Origin: SIG77 sp045589595
GTDB taxonomy: Bacteria > Verrucomicrobiota > Lentisphaeria > Victivallales > UBA1829
Direction: 5' to 3'
Length of the DNA stretch: 64,000 nucleotides
Assembly: GCA_045589595.1 (NCBI GenBank)
Contig: JAZNPK010000037.1
Location: 1-64,000 of the forward strand
Shown here in pieces: positions 51,454 to 60,082 of the stretch. The first letter of the stretch is position 1. Every line of letters begins with the position of its first letter. The translations under genes and the position numbers were made by a program. The notes below the pieces were generated by a model, which was not told the DNA's origin, did not search any database, and was given only the letters and a program-made list of their open reading frames with translations.

Positions 51454-53820
51454 TCAGAGTTCTCCTTTATCTTTTTCCGGACCGGTTGTTTCCACAGCAG
51501 TATTTTTTGTGGATGGCTGCTGCTGCTGATTTTCCGGTTCAGCCGGTGTGTTATTTCCCGGAGTGATTATTTTTTCAGATTCAAATTTTCCAAATTCTGC
51601 CAGCAATTCATTGAGGAGCGTGCTGAAAGACGGCACTCCGGCGAATCTCTGACGGAAATCCTGAAAAACGGTATCGGCTTCTGATTTATTCTGGGGCAGG
51701 ATCATCCGGATGCGCCATGCGTCATATTTTGCGCAAGCGTCGGCGAAAGATTGTATTTCTGCCGGAGCCAGACTGTATGCCACGCCGTAATTTCCCCGCA
51801 GGACTTCATACATGGCTTTTGTCAGGTGTTCGGATGGGAACAAGGTCTGTTTAACAGAGAGGATCTGCCAGACTTGTTCCGTGGTCAACTCGTTCCACGG
51901 GATCACCTTTGCGGCGCCGTTATCATCGGAAAAACAGTGTACAGCCCCGTTCTGAAGATGGGAGACCACCGCCTTGCCGAAATGCTGACGGGCATATTCC
52001 GTCTTGCCGTTCTGGAACGCTTCATAAATATTTTTTCCGAGTTGATTCAGGGCAACTGCCGGACGCAGGAACCCGTCCAGTCCCGGATGCCGCTGCAAAC
52101 CGTCGTTCAGGATGGCTTCGCAGGATGCAAAACGGAATCTCCGCCAGTATTCGCTGATCATCCACGCATAGCGGAGCCGGACGATGCCATACAATTTTTC
52201 CGTATCCTGCATATTCTGTTCGCGGAGTGTTACCGTTTCCTGATCTTTCTGCTGCAGTTGTTCCAGCATGGTATTGATCTCCTGCTGAAGTCTTGCACAT
52301 TCAGTGACGGCATCGGATGCTTCATCCAGTTTTTTACGCAGATCGGTATTTTCCTGCTGCAGCAATTTTTTTTCAGCGTCCCGTTCTGCAAGTTCAGCTT
52401 CCAGCATCGCGGATTTTGCCGCATCCCGGGCTGCTGTCTCCTGAGATGTGCGGCTGCGGATCATTTCCACGATATGGGATTGCAGTGCCCGGATCTGAAG
52501 TGAGGAATTGCCCTGCTGTTCCAGTTTTTTCATGATCCTGTCCGCCTCCAGTTCCAGTTCACCTGCGGGCAGACTGGTATCTGCAGAGAGGATCTCGAAC
52601 ATGGCAATATCTTTTTCCAGTGTACGCAGTTTCAGATCCACGTCACTGTTTTTTGCATTGTTCCGGAATACCATCAACGCCAACGCTGCCAGAAGGACCA
52701 GCAGGGGGATCCCCAGCACCCATGCGGCGATCACACCGCCGGAACTTGAGACCGGCGTTTGGGGCGGAGTATTCCGTGCCGACCGGTTGTGCGCGGCCGT
52801 CATTTCATCGGCGGCTTTGATCTGGATCTCGTAATCCAGACGCTTCATGGAGATGGTGTGAACATCCGGGATCGCATTTCTGTCGGGTGCTGTTTTCTGA
52901 CGGAGATTCCAGATCGCGTGCAGCAGTTCATCCATATCCTTGAACCGTTTTTCCGGCATTTTCGCCATCATTTTCTGAACGAGCTGATTGACGCCCGCAG
53001 GCAGCCCGGGAACTTTTTTCTGGAGATTGGGAACGCTGACTTCAAAATGCTGTTTGGCGATGGAGCGGATCGTTTCCGCATCGAATGGCAGTTCCCCGCA
53101 AAGCATCTGGAACAGCGTGACGCCCAGACTGTAAATATCGCTGCGCGTATCGAGTTTTTCTCCGGCGAACTGTTCCGGACTCATATAGGAGGGGCTGCCG
53201 GATATATCCATATCCTCCCGCCATTCAGACTGGTTCATGGCAAGACCGAGGTCCGCCACTTTCACCACGCCGTGTTCCGAAAGCATAATGTTGTCAGGCT
53301 TGATGTCGCGGTGAATGATCCGGCTTTCCGTCCAGGCATAATGGAGCGCCTCCGCCACCTGCTGGACGATATGCAATGCTTCATCGCAGGGGATCGGTCC
53401 CTCCCGGCGGATCCTTGATTTCAGCGTCATGCCATCGATATAAGTCATTGCCATATAACAGATACCGTTTTCTTCGCCAACGGCATAACTCTGAACCAGA
53501 TTGTTGTGTACCAGTGTTGCCGCCGCCCGTGCTTCCCGGAGAAAATCGGTCCGCCCCTTGACGGTCGTGCTGTATTTATCCGACAAAATCTTCAGGGCAA
53601 CGACGCGCTCCAGCGAAAGCTGAAATGCTTTATATACCGCCCCGATGGAACCTTCCCCCAGTTTGCTGCGGATCGCAAAATCACCGATCACGCATCCTTC
53701 ATCAAATGGATTTGCCGGTACAAGTACATTCTTGCCGCAACTGCCGCAGGTGGTGCGGTAGCCGCGGGTATCATCAGCCGCAGTAATGGCAAAATGACAG
53801 AATGGACAGAGAAAGCGCAT
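51454..53820 (-). CDS. Serine/threonine protein kinase with zinc ribbon, membrane helix and coiled coil
   Basis: 788 aa from ATG 53820 (GGAACGG upstream); an ATG 10 codons earlier is weaker. Domain order: zinc ribbon (C5-x2-C8, C25-x2-C28), Hanks-type kinase with 'GEGSIGAVYKAF', catalytic loop 'HRDIKPDN' and DLG in place of DFG. Then a linker, one membrane helix near 370-395 ('AAWVLGIPLLVLLAALALMVF'), a long coiled coil ('EAELAERDAEKKLLQQENTDL' in parts) and a C-terminal helical domain outside. This resembles PknB-type membrane sensors, with the sensing part extracytoplasmic. Coupled to the receiver gene. Confidence 0.88.
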   Translation of the reverse strand: MRFLCPFCHFAITAADDTRGYRTTCGSCGKNVLVPANPFDEGCVIGDFAIRSKLGEGSIGAVYKAFQLSLERVVALKILSDKYSTTVKGRTDFLREARAAATLVHNNLVQSYAVGEENGICYMAMTYIDGMTLKSRIRREGPIPCDEALHIVQQVAEALHYAWTESRIIHRDIKPDNIMLSEHGVVKVADLGLAMNQSEWREDMDISGSPSYMSPEQFAGEKLDTRSDIYSLGVTLFQMLCGELPFDAETIRSIAKQHFEVSVPNLQKKVPGLPAGVNQLVQKMMAKMPEKRFKDMDELLHAIWNLRQKTAPDRNAIPDVHTISMKRLDYEIQIKAADEMTAAHNRSARNTPPQTPVSSSGGVIAAWVLGIPLLVLLAALALMVFRNNAKNSDVDLKLRTLEKDIAMFEILSADTSLPAGELELEADRIMKKLEQQGNSSLQIRALQSHIVEMIRSRTSQETAARDAAKSAMLEAELAERDAEKKLLQQENTDLRKKLDEASDAVTECARLQQEINTMLEQLQQKDQETVTLREQNMQDTEKLYGIVRLRYAWMISEYWRRFRFASCEAILNDGLQRHPGLDGFLRPAVALNQLGKNIYEAFQNGKTEYARQHFGKAVVSHLQNGAVHCFSDDNGAAKVIPWNELTTEQVWQILSVKQTLFPSEHLTKAMYEVLRGNYGVAYSLAPAEIQSFADACAKYDAWRIRMILPQNKSEADTVFQDFRQRFAGVPSFSTLLNELLAEFGKFESEKIITPGNNTPAEPENQQQQPSTKNTAVETTGPEKDKGEL

Positions 53821-53955
53821 ATTCAGTACCGTTCCGGGATATGATCCCATTTGTTTATAATTACGATAATATGAACCGGCAGACAGCGTTTTTCAACCCC
53901 GTCAGCAATAAAAAATCCTGTTTTTTACAGGAGATTTCATGCAACGATACAAAAC

Positions 53956-53988
53956 GGGCGCATCCGGTACATTTTTCCGGCTGCGCCC
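53956..53988. terminator. Hairpin between fabZ-like and kinase genes
   Basis: A GGGCGCATCCGG / CCGGCTGCGCCC stem (one mismatch) with a T-rich loop. On the minus strand it follows the double-FabZ stop at 54016 and is trailed by GTTTTG, so it may end that transcript; the T-run is weak. Confidence 0.4.
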
Positions 53989-54015
53989 ATGATGTTTTTT
54001 TACGGTACGGACCGA

Positions 54016-54936
54016 TCAGGGATCGACAATGGCAAATGTCATATTGGTCTTGGAGATGACCTTGTCATCCACGTACATATAGCCTTCGCCCTTGCCGAAA
54101 CGCTTGGTGTTGTCCGGGATATCGACTTCCAGACGCATCTGATCGCCCGGGTGTACAGCACCGTAGAATTCTGCCTGATCAATGCCCATGAAGAATGCCA
54201 GTTTGCCTTTGGATGCTTCATTGGAGAGCATGTAGATACAGCCCGCCTGAGCCACGATCTCCGGATGCACGGAACCGGTCATGACCGTATAGCCGTCTTT
54301 GTAAGTGCGGAATACGGGATCGGTGCAGGTGGCATTTTTGATCCCCGTGAAGTGACAGCCTTCGATCTTTGCCACATGGTCCACAAAGAGGAACGGGAAA
54401 CGGTGGGGGATGTACTGCATGATCTGATTCACATCCATTGCCGTGGCAGAGGATTTGTCGTATTCATTGAACAGTTTGGGCATGGCGATGACCGTCTGTT
54501 TTTCACGGACGCCGAGGACCAGTTCCGCCTGACATGCCAAACCGGAATTGTTGGTGACGGTGGCGGTGATCGCCGCTTCTTCGCTGTTGATGGCGGTCAC
54601 CTTGATGTCGATCAGCATACGGTCGCCGGGTTCATTGGGCTTGCGGAACTTCACTTTGCTCATGCTTTTGATGTAGATGTCATTTTTCCGTTCCGGATCA
54701 AGACGCTGCCAGACTGCCAGTTCGCCCAGCTGGGCGATCGCTTCCACTTCCAGTACGCCGGGCATAATGGGGTGATTGGGGAAGTGACCGATGAAATGCA
54801 GTTCGGTGATCGTTACTGCTTTGAGTGCGATATAATGGTTTTCATCCAGCATCTGGACCCTGTCAAGGAGCAGAAACGTCTCTTTGCAAGGCAGTACGTC
54901 CCGGATTTCCTGAAGGGTGATAAGGCGTTCTGACAT
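54016..54936 (-). CDS. Double FabZ-like hotdog protein with one degenerate active site
   Basis: 306 aa made of two tandem (3R)-hydroxyacyl-ACP dehydratase hotdog domains. The first (1-155) has the full motif 'GHFPNHPIMPGVLEVEAIAQ' with catalytic His51 and Glu65. In the second (165-306) the aligned segment is 'TYKDGYTVMTGSVHPEIVAQ': Glu226 stays but the His is Tyr212, so the second site is probably inactive or altered. The protein dehydrates hydroxyacyl-ACP in fatty-acid and lipid A precursor synthesis. It lies 36 nt downstream of lpxC, the usual fabZ/lpxC partnership. Confidence 0.85.
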   Translation of the reverse strand: MSERLITLQEIRDVLPCKETFLLLDRVQMLDENHYIALKAVTITELHFIGHFPNHPIMPGVLEVEAIAQLGELAVWQRLDPERKNDIYIKSMSKVKFRKPNEPGDRMLIDIKVTAINSEEAAITATVTNNSGLACQAELVLGVREKQTVIAMPKLFNEYDKSSATAMDVNQIMQYIPHRFPFLFVDHVAKIEGCHFTGIKNATCTDPVFRTYKDGYTVMTGSVHPEIVAQAGCIYMLSNEASKGKLAFFMGIDQAEFYGAVHPGDQMRLEVDIPDNTKRFGKGEGYMYVDDKVISKTNMTFAIVDP

Positions 54937-54972
54937 GTCTCTTCTTCTTTCTTTTTTATCTGTAATTTCTGA

Positions 54973-55830
54973 TTATGCGTTCTTCTTCGTCATTTCTTCC
55001 TGCTGACGCATGAGCTGCGCCAGTTTCACGTGTGTGGGATGTCCGGATTTGACGGACGCAATATGTGCACGCACGCGTTTGCCTACAAGATACAGGTCCC
55101 CCACCATATCCATCATTTTGTGACGGACAAGTTCGTTTTTGTAGCGCATGCCTTCTTTGCAGACGATCGCACCGTCATGCATGATAATGGCGTTGTCCAG
55201 GCTTCCGCCTTTCGCCAGACCTGCGGCAATGACCTGTTCCAGTTCGCGGTAGATCACAAACGTACGGGCGCGTGAGAGTTCTTTGGAGAAAGTTTCCGTG
55301 GTGACCGGCGTGGAGAAGAACTGGGTGTCCAGAGCCGTTGCACCGTATTCGATTGTGAAGGTGATCTTGAGGTCATCTGCCGGGATCAGGGAGAGCGTTG
55401 CGCCGCCTTCCTCCAGAACGATGGGCGCTGTACCTTCCCAGTATTGTGCCGGGGCATTCTGTTCACGGATCCCCGCCTGCTGGATCAGATCAAAGTAAGG
55501 ACCCGCAGAACCATCGGCAATGGGGGGCTCGGCGCCGTCCATCTCCACAATGGCGTTGTCCACTTTGGAGGCATGGAGCGCCGCCATCACGTGTTCGATG
55601 GTCACGACAAATGCTCCGGTGGTGCGGGACGCGATGGTGGTGGCGCGGCGGACATCGATCACATTTTCAACAATGGCTTTGACTTCCGGTTTTCCCGGCA
55701 TATCAACACGGCGGAAAACAATGCCTGTATTTTCAGGTGCGGGTAAAATGCTCAGCGTGGCTCTTGCACCGGTGTGCAGGGCAATACCGGTAATGGTGCC
55801 GGCTGAAGCAACTGTATTCTGCATTTCCAT
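54973..55830 (-). CDS. lpxC: UDP-3-O-acyl-N-acetylglucosamine deacetylase
   Basis: A 285-aa zinc deacetylase catalysing the committed step of lipid A synthesis. 'GIALHTG' begins the N-terminal domain; zinc His is in 'VTIEHVMAALHA'. Domain II has 'ELVRHKMMDMVGDLYLVG' with the His and Asp ligands and 'VRAHIASVKSGHPTHVKLA' with the catalytic His. 'GAEPPIADGSAGPYF' is typical of domain I. It is somewhat shorter than E. coli LpxC. It establishes that this organism makes lipopolysaccharide. Confidence 0.95.
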   Translation of the reverse strand: MEMQNTVASAGTITGIALHTGARATLSILPAPENTGIVFRRVDMPGKPEVKAIVENVIDVRRATTIASRTTGAFVVTIEHVMAALHASKVDNAIVEMDGAEPPIADGSAGPYFDLIQQAGIREQNAPAQYWEGTAPIVLEEGGATLSLIPADDLKITFTIEYGATALDTQFFSTPVTTETFSKELSRARTFVIYRELEQVIAAGLAKGGSLDNAIIMHDGAIVCKEGMRYKNELVRHKMMDMVGDLYLVGKRVRAHIASVKSGHPTHVKLAQLMRQQEEMTKKNA

Positions 55831-55961
55831 GAGTCTTTTGGCTTTCTTTTGTAAATTTTATGACATTTTTTCTATAATTTACTCCATTTCGGGATGATTA
55901 CCAGTGAAAGTTGGTGTATATTTTAAAAAAATATCACAAAACAACATAAACAGGAACAGTT

Positions 55962-56945
55962 ATGACACAGAAAATCATTATGGTCCTCGGTCCGACCGCG
56001 TCCGGAAAAACAAAATTCGGCGTCCATCTCGCCGCATCGGTCAACGGCGAGATCATCGGCGCAGATTCCCGTCAGGTCTATCGCGGACTCGATATCGGCA
56101 GCGGAAAAGATCTGGCGGAATATGATCTGCCGGACGGACAGCACATCCCTTATCACCTGATCGATGTCGCAGGACCCAACGACGAATATACCCTTGCCGA
56201 CTTCCTGACAGATGCCGACCGGGCGATCGATGACATTATCAGCCGGGGAAAAACACCCGTGATCGTCGGCGGAACAGCACTCTATCTCCACGGTCTTCTC
56301 AGTACCTATCAGCTCCACGGCGGCGCACCCGATAAAAAAGTCCGCGCCGAACTGCGGACTATGGAAACGGAAGAGCTGCGGAAACTTCTGGATGAACTGG
56401 ATCCCCGGAATAATATCACACGGAAAGAACCCGATAACCGTACCCGTATCATCCGGGCGATCGAACAGGCGCGCGGGGGCGTGCCCGAAAAAGAACCCGA
56501 TCTGAAAAAAGACCGGGAATATCTCATCTTCGGCGTCTTGAGAGACCGGGAAGATGTCCGCGCACGCATCGAAGCACGGCTGCGGGAACGCATCGAAAAA
56601 GAAAACATGATCAGCGAAGCCGTCCGGCTCCACGATGTGGAAGGCGTTCCGTATGAACGGCTGGAATTTCTCGGTCTGGAATACAGGCAGATGGCACTCT
56701 TTCTGCAGGGAAAAATCTCCGGAGAAGAAATGTTCGATACCCTTCTGGCAAAGATCCGACAGTTTGCCAAAAGACAGGATTCCTGGTTCCGTAAACTGGA
56801 ACGGGACGGATTCCCCATCTACTGGCTGAAACCGGAAGAAGTTCCGCAGGCGGCAGAACTGACCGGACTTTTTCTGAACAACGGAAAAGATGCACTGCCA
56901 CCCGTTTCATTCCGCCTCAGTAATGTGAATTACGGCATCCGGTGA
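55962..56945 (+). CDS. miaA: tRNA dimethylallyltransferase
   Basis: 327 aa. P-loop 'LGPTASGKTKFGVHLA' at residues 8-23, then 'EIIGADSRQVYRGLDIGSGK' for the prenyl/tRNA site, 'PYHLIDV', 'PVIVGGTALYLHGLL' and 'KRQDSWFRKL' near the end. It attaches dimethylallyl to adenosine 37 of tRNAs reading UNN codons. The start is preceded by ACAGGAACAG. Element F begins immediately after its stop codon. Confidence 0.93.
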   Translation: MTQKIIMVLGPTASGKTKFGVHLAASVNGEIIGADSRQVYRGLDIGSGKDLAEYDLPDGQHIPYHLIDVAGPNDEYTLADFLTDADRAIDDIISRGKTPVIVGGTALYLHGLLSTYQLHGGAPDKKVRAELRTMETEELRKLLDELDPRNNITRKEPDNRTRIIRAIEQARGGVPEKEPDLKKDREYLIFGVLRDREDVRARIEARLRERIEKENMISEAVRLHDVEGVPYERLEFLGLEYRQMALFLQGKISGEEMFDTLLAKIRQFAKRQDSWFRKLERDGFPIYWLKPEEVPQAAELTGLFLNNGKDALPPVSFRLSNVNYGIR

Positions 56946-57058
56946 GACGGTGCGGCTCCAGCCCCCGCAGGGGGCATCATGCCGGGCGGCGGCGGACGCG
57001 CCGCCGCGCAGGCATGGAGCGCGGTCGGAGCGACCGCGCGGAGCCGCCCCTCCGCGTC
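56946..57058. repeat. Intergenic cloverleaf element F
   Basis: It occupies the whole gap between two convergent stop codons. The outer stem is 8 bp perfect (GCGGCTCC at 56952-56959 with GGAGCCGC at 57040-57047), extended by GACG (56946-56949) with CGTC (57055-57058) across a 5-nt asymmetry. Hairpins: 56961-56975 (GCCCCC GCA GGGGGC), 56978-57016 (CATGCC plus GC-rich stem) and 57019-57039 (GCGCGGTCG GAG CGACCGCGC). The third hairpin abuts the outer stem. It is the shortest outer stem of the seven. Confidence 0.8.
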
Positions 57059-59165
57059 AAATCTGTGAGCGTTTCTGCCATGCGGCGCAGAGGAGTCCCA
57101 GCGAGATGAACCCGGCATAGAAGAGCCAGTCGATGTATCTGAAATCGGGGACGAAGGCGAAGATATAATATGTGGAAATATATCCCAGTCCGGACAGGCT
57201 GACGGCGAGCGCGGCGTTTGCGCAGGCGATCCGGTTTTGCAGATCGCAGCCGGAGGCGTTTTTCCGGTAGAGTCTGATACATGTCGTTGCCGAAAGAACG
57301 ACTACGGTGAGGCTCAGCCAGAACAGGTGCCACGCGTGCAAAAGCTTATTGATTCCGGTGCTGTACTGTCTCATCTGTTTGCAGAATGAATCATTTTTCT
57401 GCATGATCCACGCTTTTGGATTGTTCCAGACTTTTTTCCGCCAGAAGACTTTCAATTCTTCATAATTTTCCTGGGGCAGATTGCCGATCTTGAGTTGGTT
57501 GTGCAGATAAAAATCAGTTCCCCCGTTATTTTTCGGGTAACTGTACCGTGTTTCAAAAACCTTTGCCAGTTGCGGCGTGATGAAGGAAGGCCATTCCATT
57601 TTCTTCGTGATGTGATTGATGGCGAGGATCTCTTTCATCATGGGGTAACTCAAAGGATTCTGACGGCGCATATCCAGTACATGCCAGTTCAGTACATGGA
57701 TCCCGGCAAGGATCACCACCATCAGACCGATGGAGCATCCCGCCAGTTTCGCCAGATTTTTCCATCCTTTCGGGGGGTAGAGCGGCGTGAAGAACAGGGG
57801 CGCGATCATGATCCCGCCGAGGACGGCATTTCCACGGACAGCCATCGCGAAAAAGAAGGGGAGCAGGGCGAGGAATCGCCAGTTGGATTTCCGGAACCGG
57901 AGCAGCAATCCCAGTGTCAGCATCAGGGACGAGACCAGCAGACAGTCCTTCCACGCAATGGCAAACATAAAATTGAAATCCGTAAAAAAGAACGGGACCG
58001 CCGCAATAAAATAAACGGGGATCTGTGCCGCAAAGCTCCGTCTTCCGATCCGGCTTGCGATCAATCCGATACCGGACCAGTACATCAGCAGATGGAGCAG
58101 CAGATACGGTTCCACCGGAGAAAATGTCCCGGTAAGAAAACGGAAAAATTCTGTGAGCCGTATCCATACCGCCGCCATAACAGGAGGATGCCATTCGGCA
58201 TATCGTCCGGTGAGTCCCTGCAGGAACTGATTGATCGGATCCGGACTGTAATTCAAGGTGAAGTAGTACAGACTGCAGAAGAAGCCGGTAATGGGGATCA
58301 GCACAGCAAAAATACTGCCGGATTTTTCGGGTGCGTGAGCAATGATCCGTGCCGATCTGCGCAGAAACAGCGCTGCGGGCAGGGTGAGCAGCAGAATGCC
58401 GGGGATCGCCCGGAAAGGAAATGGCCTGGCGGGAACGGACGCTGTTTCAATGGAAACCGGGACCGGTACGAAATCGGTATATCGCGGAATATTCATTTCA
58501 AATGATCTGCCGTCCATTTCCACCGTGAAATTCTGATTCCGGTGTCTGAAGTAAAAAAACGCACCGCGTTTCAGCCGCTCCCGGTTGATTTCAACGATCA
58601 ATTTTTCCTGGGGTGCTTTTGTGGTCGGGCTGATATAGGCAGACGAATGTTGCGGCAGACCGGCAACGACACGCTGAAGATTGACTCTGCCCGGATCATC
58701 CAGTGCGATCCCGCTCGTCTGGGCGATCATATAGGGATTGACCAGCGGCATGGCACGGCGGGAATAAAAATTGATCCATTCACGCGGATGGATCGAACCC
58801 AGAAGCAGATAATTTTTTTCCGGATCCTGACTTTTTACCGTGAATGTGACCGTATCCCGTTCAAAAGGATCGGCAAACAGCGTCAGAAGAGCGACAGACG
58901 GCACATATACTGCAAGTGTCAGCAGCAGCGGCACGATCCGGGTGCAGTACCGCTTCAGATCTTTCCGCATCCTGTACATGATGGCGGTCCAGATCAAGCC
59001 GAGTGGAACGGTCAGGAACGCGAGGAAGACCCAGCGCCGTTCCGTTCGCAACAGATCCGGCACCCGGAAAGATAAACTCAAAGTCAATGTCAGCAGAAAG
59101 CCGGAAACGAGTACGATCGCAGCAGGTACGAGCCATTTTAAAAGTTGTTTTTTGTTTACAGCCAT
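57057..59165 (-). CDS. Polytopic membrane protein, 702 aa, probable glycosyltransferase-type
   Basis: Start set at 59165 (MAVNKKQL; GGATC upstream); longer starts to 59195 are possible and all overlap the CPBP gene. There are about 12 hydrophobic segments: two to three before residue 130, then a 130-250 extracytoplasmic beta-rich loop, then clustered helices from 250 to 690. A short 'NSFCKQMRQYSTGINKL' loop lies near the end. The overall layout resembles ArnT/PMT-like or O-antigen membrane glycosyltransferases, but the diagnostic DD/ED motif was not found. Function inferred only as membrane glycan-related. Confidence 0.55.
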   Translation of the reverse strand: MAVNKKQLLKWLVPAAIVLVSGFLLTLTLSLSFRVPDLLRTERRWVFLAFLTVPLGLIWTAIMYRMRKDLKRYCTRIVPLLLTLAVYVPSVALLTLFADPFERDTVTFTVKSQDPEKNYLLLGSIHPREWINFYSRRAMPLVNPYMIAQTSGIALDDPGRVNLQRVVAGLPQHSSAYISPTTKAPQEKLIVEINRERLKRGAFFYFRHRNQNFTVEMDGRSFEMNIPRYTDFVPVPVSIETASVPARPFPFRAIPGILLLTLPAALFLRRSARIIAHAPEKSGSIFAVLIPITGFFCSLYYFTLNYSPDPINQFLQGLTGRYAEWHPPVMAAVWIRLTEFFRFLTGTFSPVEPYLLLHLLMYWSGIGLIASRIGRRSFAAQIPVYFIAAVPFFFTDFNFMFAIAWKDCLLVSSLMLTLGLLLRFRKSNWRFLALLPFFFAMAVRGNAVLGGIMIAPLFFTPLYPPKGWKNLAKLAGCSIGLMVVILAGIHVLNWHVLDMRRQNPLSYPMMKEILAINHITKKMEWPSFITPQLAKVFETRYSYPKNNGGTDFYLHNQLKIGNLPQENYEELKVFWRKKVWNNPKAWIMQKNDSFCKQMRQYSTGINKLLHAWHLFWLSLTVVVLSATTCIRLYRKNASGCDLQNRIACANAALAVSLSGLGYISTYYIFAFVPDFRYIDWLFYAGFISLGLLCAAWQKRSQI

Positions 59166-59884
59166 TTCAGGATCCATGTTGAAGTGATAAGCCATACGAG
59201 CGACAACGCATTATGCGTCATGTGCATCAGGGTCGGGGTGAGAATGGTATCTGTTTCGTTGTATGCTTTCTGAAGCAGCTGCCCCATCGCAAACAGCGGC
59301 AGAAATTGCAACGTATTCCAGTGCATCGCAGCGAAACACAGACTTGTGATCAGCCCCGCCCATTCCCGGTCAAGTTTAATCGAGAGCGTCCGGAATATGG
59401 CACCGCGGAACAACAGTTCTTCCGCCAGCGGAGCAAGCAGGACCGCAGAGATCAGCACCATAACGATCACCTCGGAATTTCCCTTAAGCACGATCTGAAC
59501 AAGCGGCTGGGGCGGAAGATGCAGATTGAACGTGACCTTGATGATATGTACCGCCCAGGTGACAAGCATCAGTATGACAAACATATTGCCGAAGCGGCTC
59601 GCGGTGTCGCGGATGGAAAAGCGTTCCGTTCTGCCGAGACGGAGAAACTGTATCCGTTCCCGCCAGTTTGAAACGGGGGGATCTTCCGCAAGGCCCGGTA
59701 CGATCCGGAAAAACAGAAACAGGATCAGCAGATGGACCGGAAACTGGAACAGGATCAGGAGCAATGTCATACTTTCAATACAGAGATACCGGTTGATAAA
59801 CTCAAAGATGACCGGAAGAAACAACAGGATGGAAAGACCTGCCACTGCCCCTGTCAGATCCGGCAGATGTTTCTGCTCCGTCAT
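59156..59884 (-). CDS. CPBP-family intramembrane metalloprotease
   Basis: 242 aa with about seven hydrophobic helices. The glutamate motif EELLFRG (near residue 153) and the later His motifs 'FAAMHWNTL' and 'LMHMTHNAL' are the CAAX-protease (CPBP/ABI) signature. Such proteins cleave prenylated or small peptides within the membrane. The gene overlaps the following 702-aa membrane protein and is probably in one transcript with it. Confidence 0.9.
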   Translation of the reverse strand: MTEQKHLPDLTGAVAGLSILLFLPVIFEFINRYLCIESMTLLLILFQFPVHLLILFLFFRIVPGLAEDPPVSNWRERIQFLRLGRTERFSIRDTASRFGNMFVILMLVTWAVHIIKVTFNLHLPPQPLVQIVLKGNSEVIVMVLISAVLLAPLAEELLFRGAIFRTLSIKLDREWAGLITSLCFAAMHWNTLQFLPLFAMGQLLQKAYNETDTILTPTLMHMTHNALSLVWLITSTWILKWL

Positions 59885-60016
59885 TGCTGTTTCCTTTCTG
59901 TTTTTCTGTCCTGTCTGATTGATGCTGTTCTATACAATGTATCACAGAAACGTTTTTTCAATAGGCAAAAAAACAAAATTCTGCATTTTCTGTCTATCCC
60001 ACATAACAGAGTCCTC

Positions 60017-60044
60017 TTGACAAATGAAAAATCAGAGCTACATT
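60017..60044 (+). promoter_or_regulatory. Promoter TTGACA-N16-TACATT
   Basis: -35 at 60017-60022 and -10 at 60039-60044, 38 nt before the MoxR start; GGAGG lies 8 nt before the ATG. Confidence 0.65.
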
Positions 60045-60082
60045 TCATTGCTCAGATAAAAACCAGACCGGAGGTGTTAAAA

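Noticed and set aside
7499..57058. Cloverleaf elements as integron attC sites
   Set aside because: The position after stop codons and the palindromic fold fit, but the RYYYAAC / GTTRRRY core-site pair is not present at the outer ends, and no integron integrase or cassette array is seen.
7499..57058. Cloverleaf elements as tRNA-like genes
   Set aside because: The four-way layout recalls tRNA, but stems are longer and far more GC-rich, and no T-loop, anticodon loop or CCA pattern is present.
59732..60082. N-terminal extension of the MoxR ATPase
   Set aside because: It is antisense to the CPBP gene and crosses the TTGACA/TACATT promoter.
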